A DNA stretch of 64,000 nucleotides from Luteibacter rhizovicinus (lineage in GTDB: Bacteria > Pseudomonadota > Gammaproteobacteria > Xanthomonadales > Rhodanobacteraceae): positions 868,001 to 932,000 of the forward strand of contig NZ_SMCS01000001.1 in the NCBI RefSeq assembly GCF_004342265.1. Reading direction: 5' to 3'. Made by a program: the position numbers and the translations under genes. The notes beneath the pieces are model-generated. The model did no database searches. It was not told the DNA's origin and worked only from the letters and a program-made list of their open reading frames with translations. Below, in pieces: positions 47,278 to 56,169 of the stretch; the stretch's first letter is position 1; the number at the start of each line of letters is the position of its first letter.

Positions 47278-48468
47278 ATGCCGCGGCAGTCGACGATGCG
47301 TTCTGATCAGCCCGTCGTAGATTCGCTCGCCGTACTCGGGCGTGTGCTGATCTGGATGATCGGTGTCGCCTCGCTCACCCTGATAATGGCGAGCGGCGCG
47401 GCCACCCGACTCGACAACACGTTCTACGATCTGCATATGCATCATTGGTCGTATCGGACCGGCGACGCCGTGGTGATTGTGGCGATCGATGCGAAGAGTC
47501 TGTCCAGGCTCGGCAATTGGCCGTGGCCGCGCGCAGTGCATGCCCGGTTGCTCGATCGCCTCACCGATGCAGGCGTTCGCGGTGTCGGTATCGACATCAC
47601 CATGGCCGAGCCCGACATCAATCACCCGGAAAACGATCGCGCGCTCGCGCAGGCCATTCGTCGAAACGGGCACGTTGCCATGCCAGTGTTCGCCGAAGCC
47701 GCCGAACTTGGTGGAACGCTGGAAGAGATGCTGCCCACGCAGGAGATCGCCAGCGAGGCATCTGCCTTCGGTCACGTCGATGCCGCCAAGGACGACGACG
47801 GTGTCATTCGTGGCGCCTACCTGAAAGCTGGTCTGGGGCGCCCGTACTGGCCGGCCCTCGCCCTCGTCGTCTATGACATGGACCGGGAAACGCAAAAGCC
47901 AGTACTACCCAGCCTGCACAGGCCGGATACGGATACAGAGTCGCCTTACCAATGGATGCGCGACGACTATGTCCTGCTGCATTTCGCCGGACCGGCCGGT
48001 AGCTTCGACCAGGTCTCCTACGTCGACGTGCTGGAGGGCCATGTCTCGCCCGAGCTACTCAAGGGACGCTGGGTATTCGTCGGCGCCACGGCCTCGGGAC
48101 TTGGCGACCTGCTGGACACCTCGGCCTCGGGTGGCGACGAGCGCATGCCCGGCGTGGAGTATCAGGCCAACCTTCTCGAATCCGTCGAGAACGCCAGCAC
48201 GCTGACGCCATTGAATTTCACGAGCCAGTTCGTCGTCGGTGCGGCATTGCTGACGTTGCCACTATTGCTCTACGGTCTGCCCGGATTTCGTCAGATGTGG
48301 ACGATTGCCCTGGTCGCCCTGCTCGCATGTTTCGGAACGAGCGTTGCACTCTTGCGGATGGTGGGATGGTGGTGGCCTCCCTTGAGCTGCGTGATCGTCA
48401 TGGCTGTCGGTTTGGGTGTCTTCTCGGCGCTGCGAAAGTTCAGGGATCGTCACAACGCTTCGAGATGA
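47278..48468 (+). CDS. CHASE2-domain membrane protein without an output domain
   Basis: A 396-residue protein. One N-terminal membrane helix is followed by an extracytoplasmic CHASE2 sensor (about 45-300; VAIDAKSLSRLGNWPWPRAV, VGIDITMAEPD, FVGATASGLGDLLDT). Three C-terminal helices (from VVGAALLTLPLLLYGL) and a short basic tail (RKFRDRHNASR) complete it. CHASE2 normally feeds a cyclase, kinase or GGDEF domain after the third helix; here the protein simply stops, and the last 19 bp overlap the LysR gene end. It either signals through a separate partner (the LysM-FecR protein or the kinase at 42526) or has lost its catalytic part. Confidence 0.88.
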   Translation: MPRQSTMRSDQPVVDSLAVLGRVLIWMIGVASLTLIMASGAATRLDNTFYDLHMHHWSYRTGDAVVIVAIDAKSLSRLGNWPWPRAVHARLLDRLTDAGVRGVGIDITMAEPDINHPENDRALAQAIRRNGHVAMPVFAEAAELGGTLEEMLPTQEIASEASAFGHVDAAKDDDGVIRGAYLKAGLGRPYWPALALVVYDMDRETQKPVLPSLHRPDTDTESPYQWMRDDYVLLHFAGPAGSFDQVSYVDVLEGHVSPELLKGRWVFVGATASGLGDLLDTSASGGDERMPGVEYQANLLESVENASTLTPLNFTSQFVVGAALLTLPLLLYGLPGFRQMWTIALVALLACFGTSVALLRMVGWWWPPLSCVIVMAVGLGVFSALRKFRDRHNASR

Positions 48469-49358
48469 GGTTGTATCAAGGCCTCGAACCACTCGATGAA
48501 TGCATTGAGCCGACGCGAACGCTGGCGACGATGGGGATAAATGAGCGACACCGGCATGGAGGCCGCGCGAAACTCCGGCATGATTTCGACAAGCTCTCCC
48601 CTTTCCAGGAGATGCTGCACATCGAAGCGCGGGATCTGGATCAATCCAAGGCCCGCTACGCAGCAGGCAATGTAGCTCTCCGCATTGTTGACAATCACGC
48701 GACTGGGCGCTGGCAGTTGCTGCTCCCGTCCCGAGACCAGGAATTCCCAGGGCAGTTCCCGCCCGGTGGTCGGCGAAGCGTATCCGACCGACCAATGTTT
48801 CTTGGCCAGGTCGCCGGGATCCGCCGGTACGCCATGCTCGCGCAGATACTCCGGGCTCGCGCAGTTGATGAGAGCGATCTGTCCTAGCGGGCGAGCCACC
48901 AGACTGCTGTCTTGCAGCACGCCGAAACGCACAGCGCAATCCACGCCTTCGTGCACCAGGTCGATGACGCGGTCGGTCGAACCCAAAGCAAGCTGCAGGC
49001 GTGGATACCGGCGCAGCAAGCCCGGCAACGCCGGGGCAACCAGGCGACGGGCGATACGACTGGGCATGTCCACGCTCAGGCGACCCGAGACTTTGCGCTG
49101 GCTCGCATGGAACAACTGATCGATCTCTTCCGCATCGGTCAGGAACCGGCGCACATGCTCCAGCAGCTGCATCCCATCGGTGGTCAACCGCACCTGTCGC
49201 GTCGTTCGATGCAACAGGCGCGCGCCCATGGTCGTTTCCAGCTGCTGGATGGCGGCGGAGATCGAAGCGCGCGGTATATCCAGCACATGGGCCGCCTTGA
49301 TGAAACTGCCCATCTCGGCAACCTGGATGAAGACGCGGTACTGATCAAGTCTGTCCAT
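48450..49358 (-). CDS. LysR-family transcriptional regulator
   Basis: A 302-residue LTTR. Start 49358 follows AAAGGA and gives MDRLDQYRVFIQVAEMGSFI, the standard N-terminus. The HTH occupies 1-60 (KAAHVLDIPRASISAAIQQL) and the substrate-binding fold the rest. It is transcribed in the same direction as, and downstream of, the SDR gene (49480-50253), so they may form an operon; the divergent arrangement common for LTTR targets is absent. Its end overlaps the CHASE2 end by 19 bp. Confidence 0.9.
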   Translation of the reverse strand: MDRLDQYRVFIQVAEMGSFIKAAHVLDIPRASISAAIQQLETTMGARLLHRTTRQVRLTTDGMQLLEHVRRFLTDAEEIDQLFHASQRKVSGRLSVDMPSRIARRLVAPALPGLLRRYPRLQLALGSTDRVIDLVHEGVDCAVRFGVLQDSSLVARPLGQIALINCASPEYLREHGVPADPGDLAKKHWSVGYASPTTGRELPWEFLVSGREQQLPAPSRVIVNNAESYIACCVAGLGLIQIPRFDVQHLLERGELVEIMPEFRAASMPVSLIYPHRRQRSRRLNAFIEWFEALIQPHLEAL

Positions 49359-49479
49359 GGGGTCCTTTGACACAGATCTTTTGGGCTGAGGCACCGATGC
49401 CGGAGCGATCAACCGGCAAATAATGCTCCGATGCCTCCCCGCATGCGACAGCGTCCCTGGAGCCTGTGGCCGAGATGGC

Positions 49480-50253
49480 TTACTTGGTCGTGTATCCGCC
49501 GTTGATGAGGATGGTCTGGCCAGTGATCCACCAACCGTCGCTGACGAGATGGCGAATGAACGGCACCACGTCTTCGATGCTCGTCAGGCCCGTCTTGCTG
49601 AACGGCGAGAGCGCCGCGGCCGTCTTGTGGTACGCCACCGCATCGGCGCCTTCGGCGGGATAAAAGAACGGCGTGTCCATCGGGCCCGGCCCGACCGCGG
49701 TCACCGAGATGCCGCGTGCGCCGAATTCCTTGGAGGCCGCGCGGGTGTAGTGCTCGACCGGCGCCTTGGTGCCTGCATAGGCGGCATAGAACGGCGTGTA
49801 TGCGCCCAGCAGTGAAGTCACCACGGTGACGATCTTGCCGTTGTCGTTGAGGTTCTTGCCGGCTTCCTTGAGGAAGAAGAAGGCGGTCTTGGAATTGACC
49901 GCTGTCATATCGTCGTATTCGGTCTCGCTGATTTCCGTGATTGGCTTCTTCAGCACCTTGCCGACGGTGTTGATGGCGATGTCCAGCTTACCCACCGCCG
50001 CGATGGCGTCGGCAAACAGCTTTTCTACGGCACCGGCCGTCGTCAGATCGGCCTGGATAGCCACCGCTTGCGCGCCAGCAGCCTGGAGAGCCGCCACGGT
50101 CACGTCGGCGTCAGCCTTGCTGGCGGCGCTGTTGTAGTGGATGGCCACGGCTTTCGCGCCCTGTCCTGCCAGGTCGCGAGCGATCAGTCCGCCGAGGTTC
50201 TTGGCACCGCCTGCGATAAGAACGGTTTTGCCTTTGATGGAATGGTCTGCCAT
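49480..50253 (-). CDS. SDR-family oxidoreductase
   Basis: A 257-residue classical-type SDR. The nucleotide motif is GGAKNLGG (residues 15-22, a variant of TGxxxGIG), with a conserved NTVGK in place of NNAG. The active-site Ser is in VVTSLLGAY and the active-site YAAYAGTK carries Tyr and Lys. The cofactor is probably NADP(H). The start has GGAGATTTAC upstream. Substrate unknown; it probably shares transcription with the LysR gene behind it. Confidence 0.88.
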   Translation of the reverse strand: MADHSIKGKTVLIAGGAKNLGGLIARDLAGQGAKAVAIHYNSAASKADADVTVAALQAAGAQAVAIQADLTTAGAVEKLFADAIAAVGKLDIAINTVGKVLKKPITEISETEYDDMTAVNSKTAFFFLKEAGKNLNDNGKIVTVVTSLLGAYTPFYAAYAGTKAPVEHYTRAASKEFGARGISVTAVGPGPMDTPFFYPAEGADAVAYHKTAAALSPFSKTGLTSIEDVVPFIRHLVSDGWWITGQTILINGGYTTK

Positions 50254-50415
50254 GTAAATCTCCAGTGCGTGAGCGGAGATCCGAGTCTAGGTGGCAATGT
50301 CCGGAGGATCAGCTATCCCGATCGGGATGGATTATCCAGAAAACAGATCCAATCGCAGAGGGGAAATCAAAGGCGTGCCATAGCCGCCATGCGCGAAGAA
50401 ACGATAGCGAATACG

Positions 50416-52158
50416 TTATCGCCGCGCTTCGACGACCTGTCTTCCACTCGTGGTCCTGGTAACGACCGTCGTGGCGGGCTCGCCGCCGATGGTTAGTACC
50501 TGGTCCGCGATCGTTGTCACGTCGACCCGGTGCGAGACGACGATCAGGATCGTGCGTGGCATGCGACGTTTCATCGTGGCCAGCACGGCTCTCTCCGACG
50601 CCGCATCGAGTGCGCTGGTGGCCTCGTCCAGTACGGCGATGAACGGCTGCCGCAGCATGACCTGGGCCAGCATCAGACGTTGCAACTCGCCACCCGATAG
50701 CCGGCTCGAGGCACGGTCCAGCGACGTGTCGAGACCATGCTCCGAACGAGCAAGCCGGGCATCGAGACCGACGTCCAGCAACGCGTTTCGCAACATTGCG
50801 TCGCTGGCCTCGGGCGCTGCCCATAGCAGGCTTTCGCGGACGGAAGACTGCCATGGCCTGACGTTCTGGCTGACGTAGGCACCGTTCCTCACCAACTGCC
50901 GATAGCCGTCGAAATCGAGGGGCCGGCCGTCGACGCATGCCTCGAACCGCTCGGGCGGGGCCATGCCCGCCAGCACGTCGACCAGACTGCTCTTGCCGAT
51001 GCCGGAGTCGCCGTATATCAGGGTCATCTCGCCCGGTACCAGCATCAGGTCGACGACATCCAGTCCGGCGAGCGGCGGCAGCACCCGTAAGCGGTCTATC
51101 CGTAGCGTGCCGACCACGGTCGTCTCGGGCGGTGACGCGGCAGACGCATGCGCCGTGCCCAGGCGCATATATCGCTGCCATAGTTCGAACGCTGGCGCCG
51201 CCGAGCGCAGTTGCTGGAAACTCTGCCGGGTCGAGACAAGGTAAGGCAGCAGGCGCCCGAGCAGCAGGCACACCGCGATCAGCGACGCCGAATCGATGCC
51301 GTGCCAGCGCTGCGCGAGGACGAAGACGCCGGCGATACCCGCCGCCGCCAGCAGTTCCAGCAGCAAGCGTCCGGAAGCCACCAGTTCCAGCTGTCGCGCG
51401 TAGCCATCGCAAAGCCCGGCGGAGATCGCGCCATAACTCGCTTTCTCCGCACTCTCGCGTTCGAACGAACGGACGTGGCGCAAGCGCCGTGGGAAATCCT
51501 CGCTGTGCCAGAACAGCCGGGTCATATCCGCGACGTACTGCCGGCTTACCCGCGATTGCTCGCGACCGAAGACACGCGAAGCAAGCAGACCGACGACCAT
51601 CAGCACGGGTGCCGCCAGCATCAATGGCGGCGATACCCAGAACGCGAACGCCAGACTGACGGCAGCGGTGATCCCGGCTACCAATAGCTGCTGCAAGGCA
51701 CTGTAACCCTGCACGACGATCTCGACGTTGTAGGTGAGGACATTGGCGATCTCCGCGGACGTCGCATCCGCCAGCGACGCCAGCGGTGCATCGATCAGGC
51801 GGGCATGAACGCTGCGCCGCAGATTCATGCCGTAGCGTCCGACCAGACGCGCACCGAGTCGCGCCGTCTGCCAGCGTAGCAATGCGAACGCCACGGTTGC
51901 GATAACGAAGACCATGACCTGCGTGCCGGCCCGTCCGTGCAGATCGAACAGTCCACCGCCGAACGGCAGCGGTTGCCCCGGTTGGACCAGCGGCACCAGC
52001 AGCACTGCGGCGAGGCTGCCGGCCAGTGCCGAGCCCAGGGACAGCGCGACATAGATCGCTGTCTCGATCAGGTCGTCGCCTGCGAGCGAGCGCACGAGGG
52101 ATCGCAACGGCCCTTGCCCGGTGTCCTTCGCGGTCGACGTATCGACCGTCGCCATCAC
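50416..52158 (-). CDS. ABC transporter, fused permease-ATPase (exporter type)
   Basis: A 580-residue half-transporter. The N-terminal exporter permease has about six helices (~25-310). The C-terminal ATPase carries Walker A GDSGIGKSS, the signature LSGGELQ and Walker B FIAVLDEATSAL. The start overlaps the stop of the HprK-like gene (ATGA), so the pair is co-translated. As a homodimer it would export a hydrophobic or peptidic product, or flip a lipid-linked intermediate. No peptidase domain of the bacteriocin-exporter kind is present. Confidence 0.92.
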   Translation of the reverse strand: MMATVDTSTAKDTGQGPLRSLVRSLAGDDLIETAIYVALSLGSALAGSLAAVLLVPLVQPGQPLPFGGGLFDLHGRAGTQVMVFVIATVAFALLRWQTARLGARLVGRYGMNLRRSVHARLIDAPLASLADATSAEIANVLTYNVEIVVQGYSALQQLLVAGITAAVSLAFAFWVSPPLMLAAPVLMVVGLLASRVFGREQSRVSRQYVADMTRLFWHSEDFPRRLRHVRSFERESAEKASYGAISAGLCDGYARQLELVASGRLLLELLAAAGIAGVFVLAQRWHGIDSASLIAVCLLLGRLLPYLVSTRQSFQQLRSAAPAFELWQRYMRLGTAHASAASPPETTVVGTLRIDRLRVLPPLAGLDVVDLMLVPGEMTLIYGDSGIGKSSLVDVLAGMAPPERFEACVDGRPLDFDGYRQLVRNGAYVSQNVRPWQSSVRESLLWAAPEASDAMLRNALLDVGLDARLARSEHGLDTSLDRASSRLSGGELQRLMLAQVMLRQPFIAVLDEATSALDAASERAVLATMKRRMPRTILIVVSHRVDVTTIADQVLTIGGEPATTVVTRTTSGRQVVEARR

Positions 52159-53198
52159 GCGCTCGCCACGCGGCGCGGCGACAGCAGCGTCAGCAACGCA
52201 TCGGCGGAATCGCGCGGATGCCGTCCACGAAGCAGTCGATGCATACCCATGCGCATCATCTCCTGTTCGAAGCGACGCCAGCCCGGTTGCGCGGCCGCAT
52301 ACGGCTGATCGGCGGACAGCCGTCCGGCGATCTCGTGCCGGGGTATCGGGCTCAGTAACGCATCGGGATCGTCCGCTATCCGGTTCGACACCAAAACGGC
52401 GCCGATCAGTGTCATGGGAGTGGCGACGGACCGGCCCCGACCGAGGCGCAGGTCAGCCTCGAACTTCTCGACGCCGCTACGACGACGGATCACCGGCGAT
52501 TCGCCGATCCAGCGACGGGTTTCCTTGTCGTCGACGAAACGCAGTGCGTCGTCGCGGACATGAAGATAATTGGCGACACCGGTGGCGAGCATATTGTCCG
52601 GCTGCACGAAGACGGCATCCTCGGCGAGAAAATCCATCCCTTGCAGCAGACTGTGCAGTGCCAGCGTCGACTTGCCCGCACCACTGGCGCCGAGCAGCAG
52701 GATGCCCCGCCCTTCCCTGCCCACGCAGGCGCCATGCAGCGGCACCAGATCCATCCCGCGCGCCGCCAGCAGGAACACCGCGAATTCGATGAGTTCGTAA
52801 CGCACATGGTAGGGATGGCTCAACATGTCCTCGGACACCACCACGAGCGCGCGGCGTTGTCCGGGCGAGACCAGCACATAGTTCGACGCATCCATGACGC
52901 CACACAGCAAGCCCGCACCGGATTGCGTGCGCACCGGCGGCGGTTCGTCGACGGAGCGATCCGTCTGTCGCGGCACGAGACGCAGCTCGACATGAAACAT
53001 CGGCGGCGCCGCATAGCGCCGTTGCGGCGGCAGCCCGCCATAAGCCGCCTCGACCAGTCGCAGCAATGCTTCGCTCGCGCTTTCGAAATGGAAATGGCCG
53101 CCGAGTATGTCCTTGCGGACAGTGAGCGGCGGAGCGGATCGTTCATGAAACGGATCGGCACCGGCGTCGCCGATGTCGTGTTGCGTAGTCGGGGCCAT
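52155..53198 (-). CDS. HprK-like kinase
   Basis: A 347-residue P-loop protein of the HPr kinase/phosphorylase-like group found in natural-product and surface-polysaccharide loci rather than with the PTS. The P-loop is GASGAGKST at 170-178, preceded by LHGACVG (His155). FLAEDAVFV is the following acidic motif. The N-terminal ~120 residues are a separate domain. HprK-like kinases occur beside lasso-peptide genes and in loci with NTP_transf_5 nucleotidyltransferases, as here; their substrates are mostly unproven. Divergent from the radical SAM gene at 53455. Confidence 0.85.
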   Translation of the reverse strand: MAPTTQHDIGDAGADPFHERSAPPLTVRKDILGGHFHFESASEALLRLVEAAYGGLPPQRRYAAPPMFHVELRLVPRQTDRSVDEPPPVRTQSGAGLLCGVMDASNYVLVSPGQRRALVVVSEDMLSHPYHVRYELIEFAVFLLAARGMDLVPLHGACVGREGRGILLLGASGAGKSTLALHSLLQGMDFLAEDAVFVQPDNMLATGVANYLHVRDDALRFVDDKETRRWIGESPVIRRRSGVEKFEADLRLGRGRSVATPMTLIGAVLVSNRIADDPDALLSPIPRHEIAGRLSADQPYAAAQPGWRRFEQEMMRMGMHRLLRGRHPRDSADALLTLLSPRRVASA

Positions 53199-53454
53199 CG
53201 TCGTCGATCGAAGGGTGAGCCGATCCGGCGGCGCGACGCGAAGTCACGAATCCTCCGGACATGTAGCCAGTAAGTGCCCGCACACACGGGAAAGGTTGCG
53301 CTTGGCTATGCCCCATCGCACATCCGCGACGAGCCATCTTTTTTCCATGCGAGGCAACCGATCGTCCCTACCCCGGCACTCACGGGCAATCAGCGAAAGA
53401 CATCGGGATCGATGCCGTCGCGTTCCCCATGATGACGATCGAGGCTCCTTCGAG

Positions 53455-54945
53455 ATGCTAAAGATTCAGGTCGGCCACTCCTACTTCCTTCGCTACGACC
53501 GGAAGCAGTGGGAACGCGGCAAGCCGTATCCCCCGCTCGCGACGATTCAGGTCGCGGCCCTGCTCAGGGAAATGGGGCACGAGGTGTCGTTGTTCGACGC
53601 GATGCTCGCCGACGGCGTGGAAGATCACGAAGGCGCCCTGCACGCCGCGCGTCCGGAACTGGTCGTGATCTACGAGGACAACTTCAACTTCCTCACCAAA
53701 ATGTGCCTCGGCCGCATGCGTGAGGCGGCTTGCCGGATGATCGGCGAAGCGCGCGCTTATGGCGCTCGCGTGATCGTCGCAGGTTCCGATGCATCCGATC
53801 ATCCGGAGGCTTTCCTCGCCGCGGGCGCGGACGCCGTACTGGTCGGCGAAGGCATCGCCGCGCTGGTCGAACTGAGCGGCCGGCTCGAACGCGATCCCGG
53901 CCTCGACACGCCCGAGTGGGTCGCTGGCGTTCCCGGCGTTGCCACGCGCGTGCAGGGACAGATACAACTGACCCGCGTCGGCGTGATCCCGCCCGATGCA
54001 CGACTGGTCGGCCGTCCTGCCTGGGACCTGGTCGACATGGACCGCTACCGCACGTTCTGGCACGAACGGCATGGCTACTTCAGCCTCAACATGGCCGCTT
54101 CGCGCGGCTGTCCGTTCCGTTGCAACTGGTGCGCCAAGCCGATCTGGGGCAATCACTATAAACAGCGCCCCGCCGAAGACGTGGCCGCCGAGATGACCTA
54201 CCTCAAGCACACGTTCGCGCCCGATCACATCTGGATGGCCGACGACATCTTCGGCTTTCATGTCGACTGGGTCACCGAGTTCGCCGCGCATCTGCGCGCG
54301 TCCGATGGTTCCGTTCCCTTCATGATCCAGACCCGTGCCGACCTCGCCAGCGAACGCATGGTCGCCGCGCTGGCGCTGGCCGGTTGCGCCGAAGCCTGGA
54401 TTGGTGCGGAGAGCGGCAGCCAGCGCGTACTGGACCGCATGACCAAGGGCACCAAGGTGCCCGATCTGATCGCGGCCCGGGAACGGCTCGGCGAGCATGG
54501 CATCCGCGTGGGCTTCTTCATCCAGCTCGGCTACCTGGGCGAGGAACTCGACGACCTGCTGGCAACGCGCGCGCTGGTGGCGCAAGCCGCGCCGGACGAT
54601 GTCGGCGTCAGCGTCTCTTATCCGCTGCCGGGCACGAAGTTCTACGACGAGGTGAAGGCGCAGTTGGGCAAGAAAACGAACTGGCGCGACAGCGCCGACC
54701 TGTCCATGATGTTCCGCGGCGCCTACGACTCGGATTTCTACCGCCGCGTGCGCGACCTGTTGCACGAACAGGTCAATCTGCAACAGGCGAAAACCGGCGA
54801 ATCGGCCGAACGTCGTCGGCAGGAGCTTACCGCGCTCGATGCGCGCTGGGATGCGCTGATCGCCTGCGAGCACGCGCATCGCAGCGAAGAGCCCACGATG
54901 TCTCCTCCGATGGCAAGGCAGAGCATCGCCTTGACGCTGCTCTAG
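53455..54945 (+). CDS. B12-binding radical SAM enzyme (first copy)
   Basis: A 496-residue protein. The cobalamin-binding Rossmann domain (about 1-165; VVIYEDNFNF, VIVAGSDASDHPEAFLAAGA) is followed by a radical SAM domain with the 4Fe-4S motif C219-x3-C223-x2-C226 (CPFRCNWC). A GAESGS motif lies near 330, as in the family. ATG 53455 lies behind GAGG; the frame is open upstream to 53173 but that part crosses the HprK promoter. Enzymes of this class methylate or rearrange unactivated carbons. The operon partner is a nucleotidyltransferase. Confidence 0.92.
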   Translation: MLKIQVGHSYFLRYDRKQWERGKPYPPLATIQVAALLREMGHEVSLFDAMLADGVEDHEGALHAARPELVVIYEDNFNFLTKMCLGRMREAACRMIGEARAYGARVIVAGSDASDHPEAFLAAGADAVLVGEGIAALVELSGRLERDPGLDTPEWVAGVPGVATRVQGQIQLTRVGVIPPDARLVGRPAWDLVDMDRYRTFWHERHGYFSLNMAASRGCPFRCNWCAKPIWGNHYKQRPAEDVAAEMTYLKHTFAPDHIWMADDIFGFHVDWVTEFAAHLRASDGSVPFMIQTRADLASERMVAALALAGCAEAWIGAESGSQRVLDRMTKGTKVPDLIAARERLGEHGIRVGFFIQLGYLGEELDDLLATRALVAQAAPDDVGVSVSYPLPGTKFYDEVKAQLGKKTNWRDSADLSMMFRGAYDSDFYRRVRDLLHEQVNLQQAKTGESAERRRQELTALDARWDALIACEHAHRSEEPTMSPPMARQSIALTLL

Positions 54946-54951
54946 ACCGCC

Positions 54952-56166
54952 ATGCTGCCGCCACTGGGTCTGGTCAGGAAAGGGTTGCATCGCACCACCG
55001 AGGCGCTTGCCGAGGAACTGGCGTTCGCACGACCGGGCGCCGCCACGCCCGACTGGAACGAACTGGAGTGGCAGCTCGCATCAGCGGCCGCCGCCGCGCA
55101 CGGTATCTCGCCGCTTCTGTCGCAATGCTCTACCTGGCGGCATCCCGCGTGGACACGGTTCCTTGTCGCCCAGCGCGAGCATGTCGAGCATCGTCATCGA
55201 CACATCGCGTCGCTGCTGGAACGTATCGACGCCAGCGCGCGTGTTGCCGGACTGCCCATCGTTCCCCTGAAGGGCTCCGCCTTGCATGCCATCGGCCTCT
55301 ACGCAGCGGGCGACCGGCCCATGGCCGATATCGACCTGCTGGTCCGCGATGCGGATGTCGACGCGGCTATCGTGTTGCTGACCGATCTTGGCTACGTCGA
55401 GTCGTTCGTGCAGTGGAAGCATCGCGTCTTCAAGCCGGCGATGGGCGAACCGATCCTTGGGCTCGGCGAGCACCGCGACACACCGGTCAACATCGAACTG
55501 CATACGCGCATCCAGGAGCGTTTGCCGATCAGCACCGTGGACATCACCGAACGCATATATCCGGCCGATCCCCGTCCCGGCCTGAATCCGTATCCTTCGA
55601 ACGGCGCATTGATGAGTCACCTGCTGCTCCATGCGGCCGGCAATCTCTGCGGACGCAGCGTGCGTCTTATCCATCTGAACGATATTTCCCTGCTGGCGAC
55701 GCGAATGGTCGCGCGCGACTGGGAAGTGCTTTGGGCTGGCGGTTCGCCATGGTGGGCCCTGCCGCCGCTACGTCTGGTTTCGCGCTACTACCGGTGCGCC
55801 GTCCCCTTGTTCGTGCTGGCCCGGCTGCAACGCGACTGCCCTCTCCTGTTACGGATGATCTCGCGCGGTCGCACACTCACCCAGGCATCGTGTTCGGCGC
55901 TATGGCTGCACGCATTGCCGGGCATCGAATGGGCACAGTCGCTGCGCGAAGCCGGCCGCTGCCTGCACAACCGTTTCCGGCCATCGGAGGAAAACATCAA
56001 GGAGCGTGCCGACATGGTCCGCACGCAGCTGTGGCTCAAGGGACAGAGCTGGGTCACGCTGAGCCATGGCCGGCGCATCCTGACGCGGCTCACGCGTCCG
56101 GTGCCGCGGATGGATACGCTCTACGTGGTACGCGCCGCGCTTGAATACGGCGCATCGTCGACGTAG
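54952..56166 (+). CDS. Nucleotidyltransferase-family protein (NTP_transf_5 type)
   Basis: A 404-residue protein. The central motif region LPIVPLKGSALHAIGLYAAG, then RPMADIDLLVRD (near 100-130) matches the NTP_transf_5 nucleotidyltransferases, with the two metal-ligand Asp in DIDLLV. Such proteins stand next to HprK-like kinases, asparagine synthetases and PqqD proteins in lasso-peptide and polysaccharide loci. Here only the kinase and the radical SAM enzyme are nearby. The gene is 6 bp after the radical SAM stop and converges with the glycosyltransferase at 56170 with only three bases between stops. Confidence 0.88.
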   Translation: MLPPLGLVRKGLHRTTEALAEELAFARPGAATPDWNELEWQLASAAAAAHGISPLLSQCSTWRHPAWTRFLVAQREHVEHRHRHIASLLERIDASARVAGLPIVPLKGSALHAIGLYAAGDRPMADIDLLVRDADVDAAIVLLTDLGYVESFVQWKHRVFKPAMGEPILGLGEHRDTPVNIELHTRIQERLPISTVDITERIYPADPRPGLNPYPSNGALMSHLLLHAAGNLCGRSVRLIHLNDISLLATRMVARDWEVLWAGGSPWWALPPLRLVSRYYRCAVPLFVLARLQRDCPLLLRMISRGRTLTQASCSALWLHALPGIEWAQSLREAGRCLHNRFRPSEENIKERADMVRTQLWLKGQSWVTLSHGRRILTRLTRPVPRMDTLYVVRAALEYGASST

Positions 56167-56169
56167 ACG

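Noticed and set aside
54384-56144. 586-codon plus-strand frame across the radical SAM and nucleotidyltransferase genes
   Set aside because: It is out of frame with both genes, which have intact motifs and proper starts; it is an overlapping open frame only.
52155-56166. Lasso-peptide biosynthesis cluster
   Set aside because: HprK-like kinase, ABC exporter and NTP_transf_5 genes fit, but no asparagine-synthetase-like cyclase, no transglutaminase-like protease and no convincing precursor peptide are present in the window, so the label would be unsupported.
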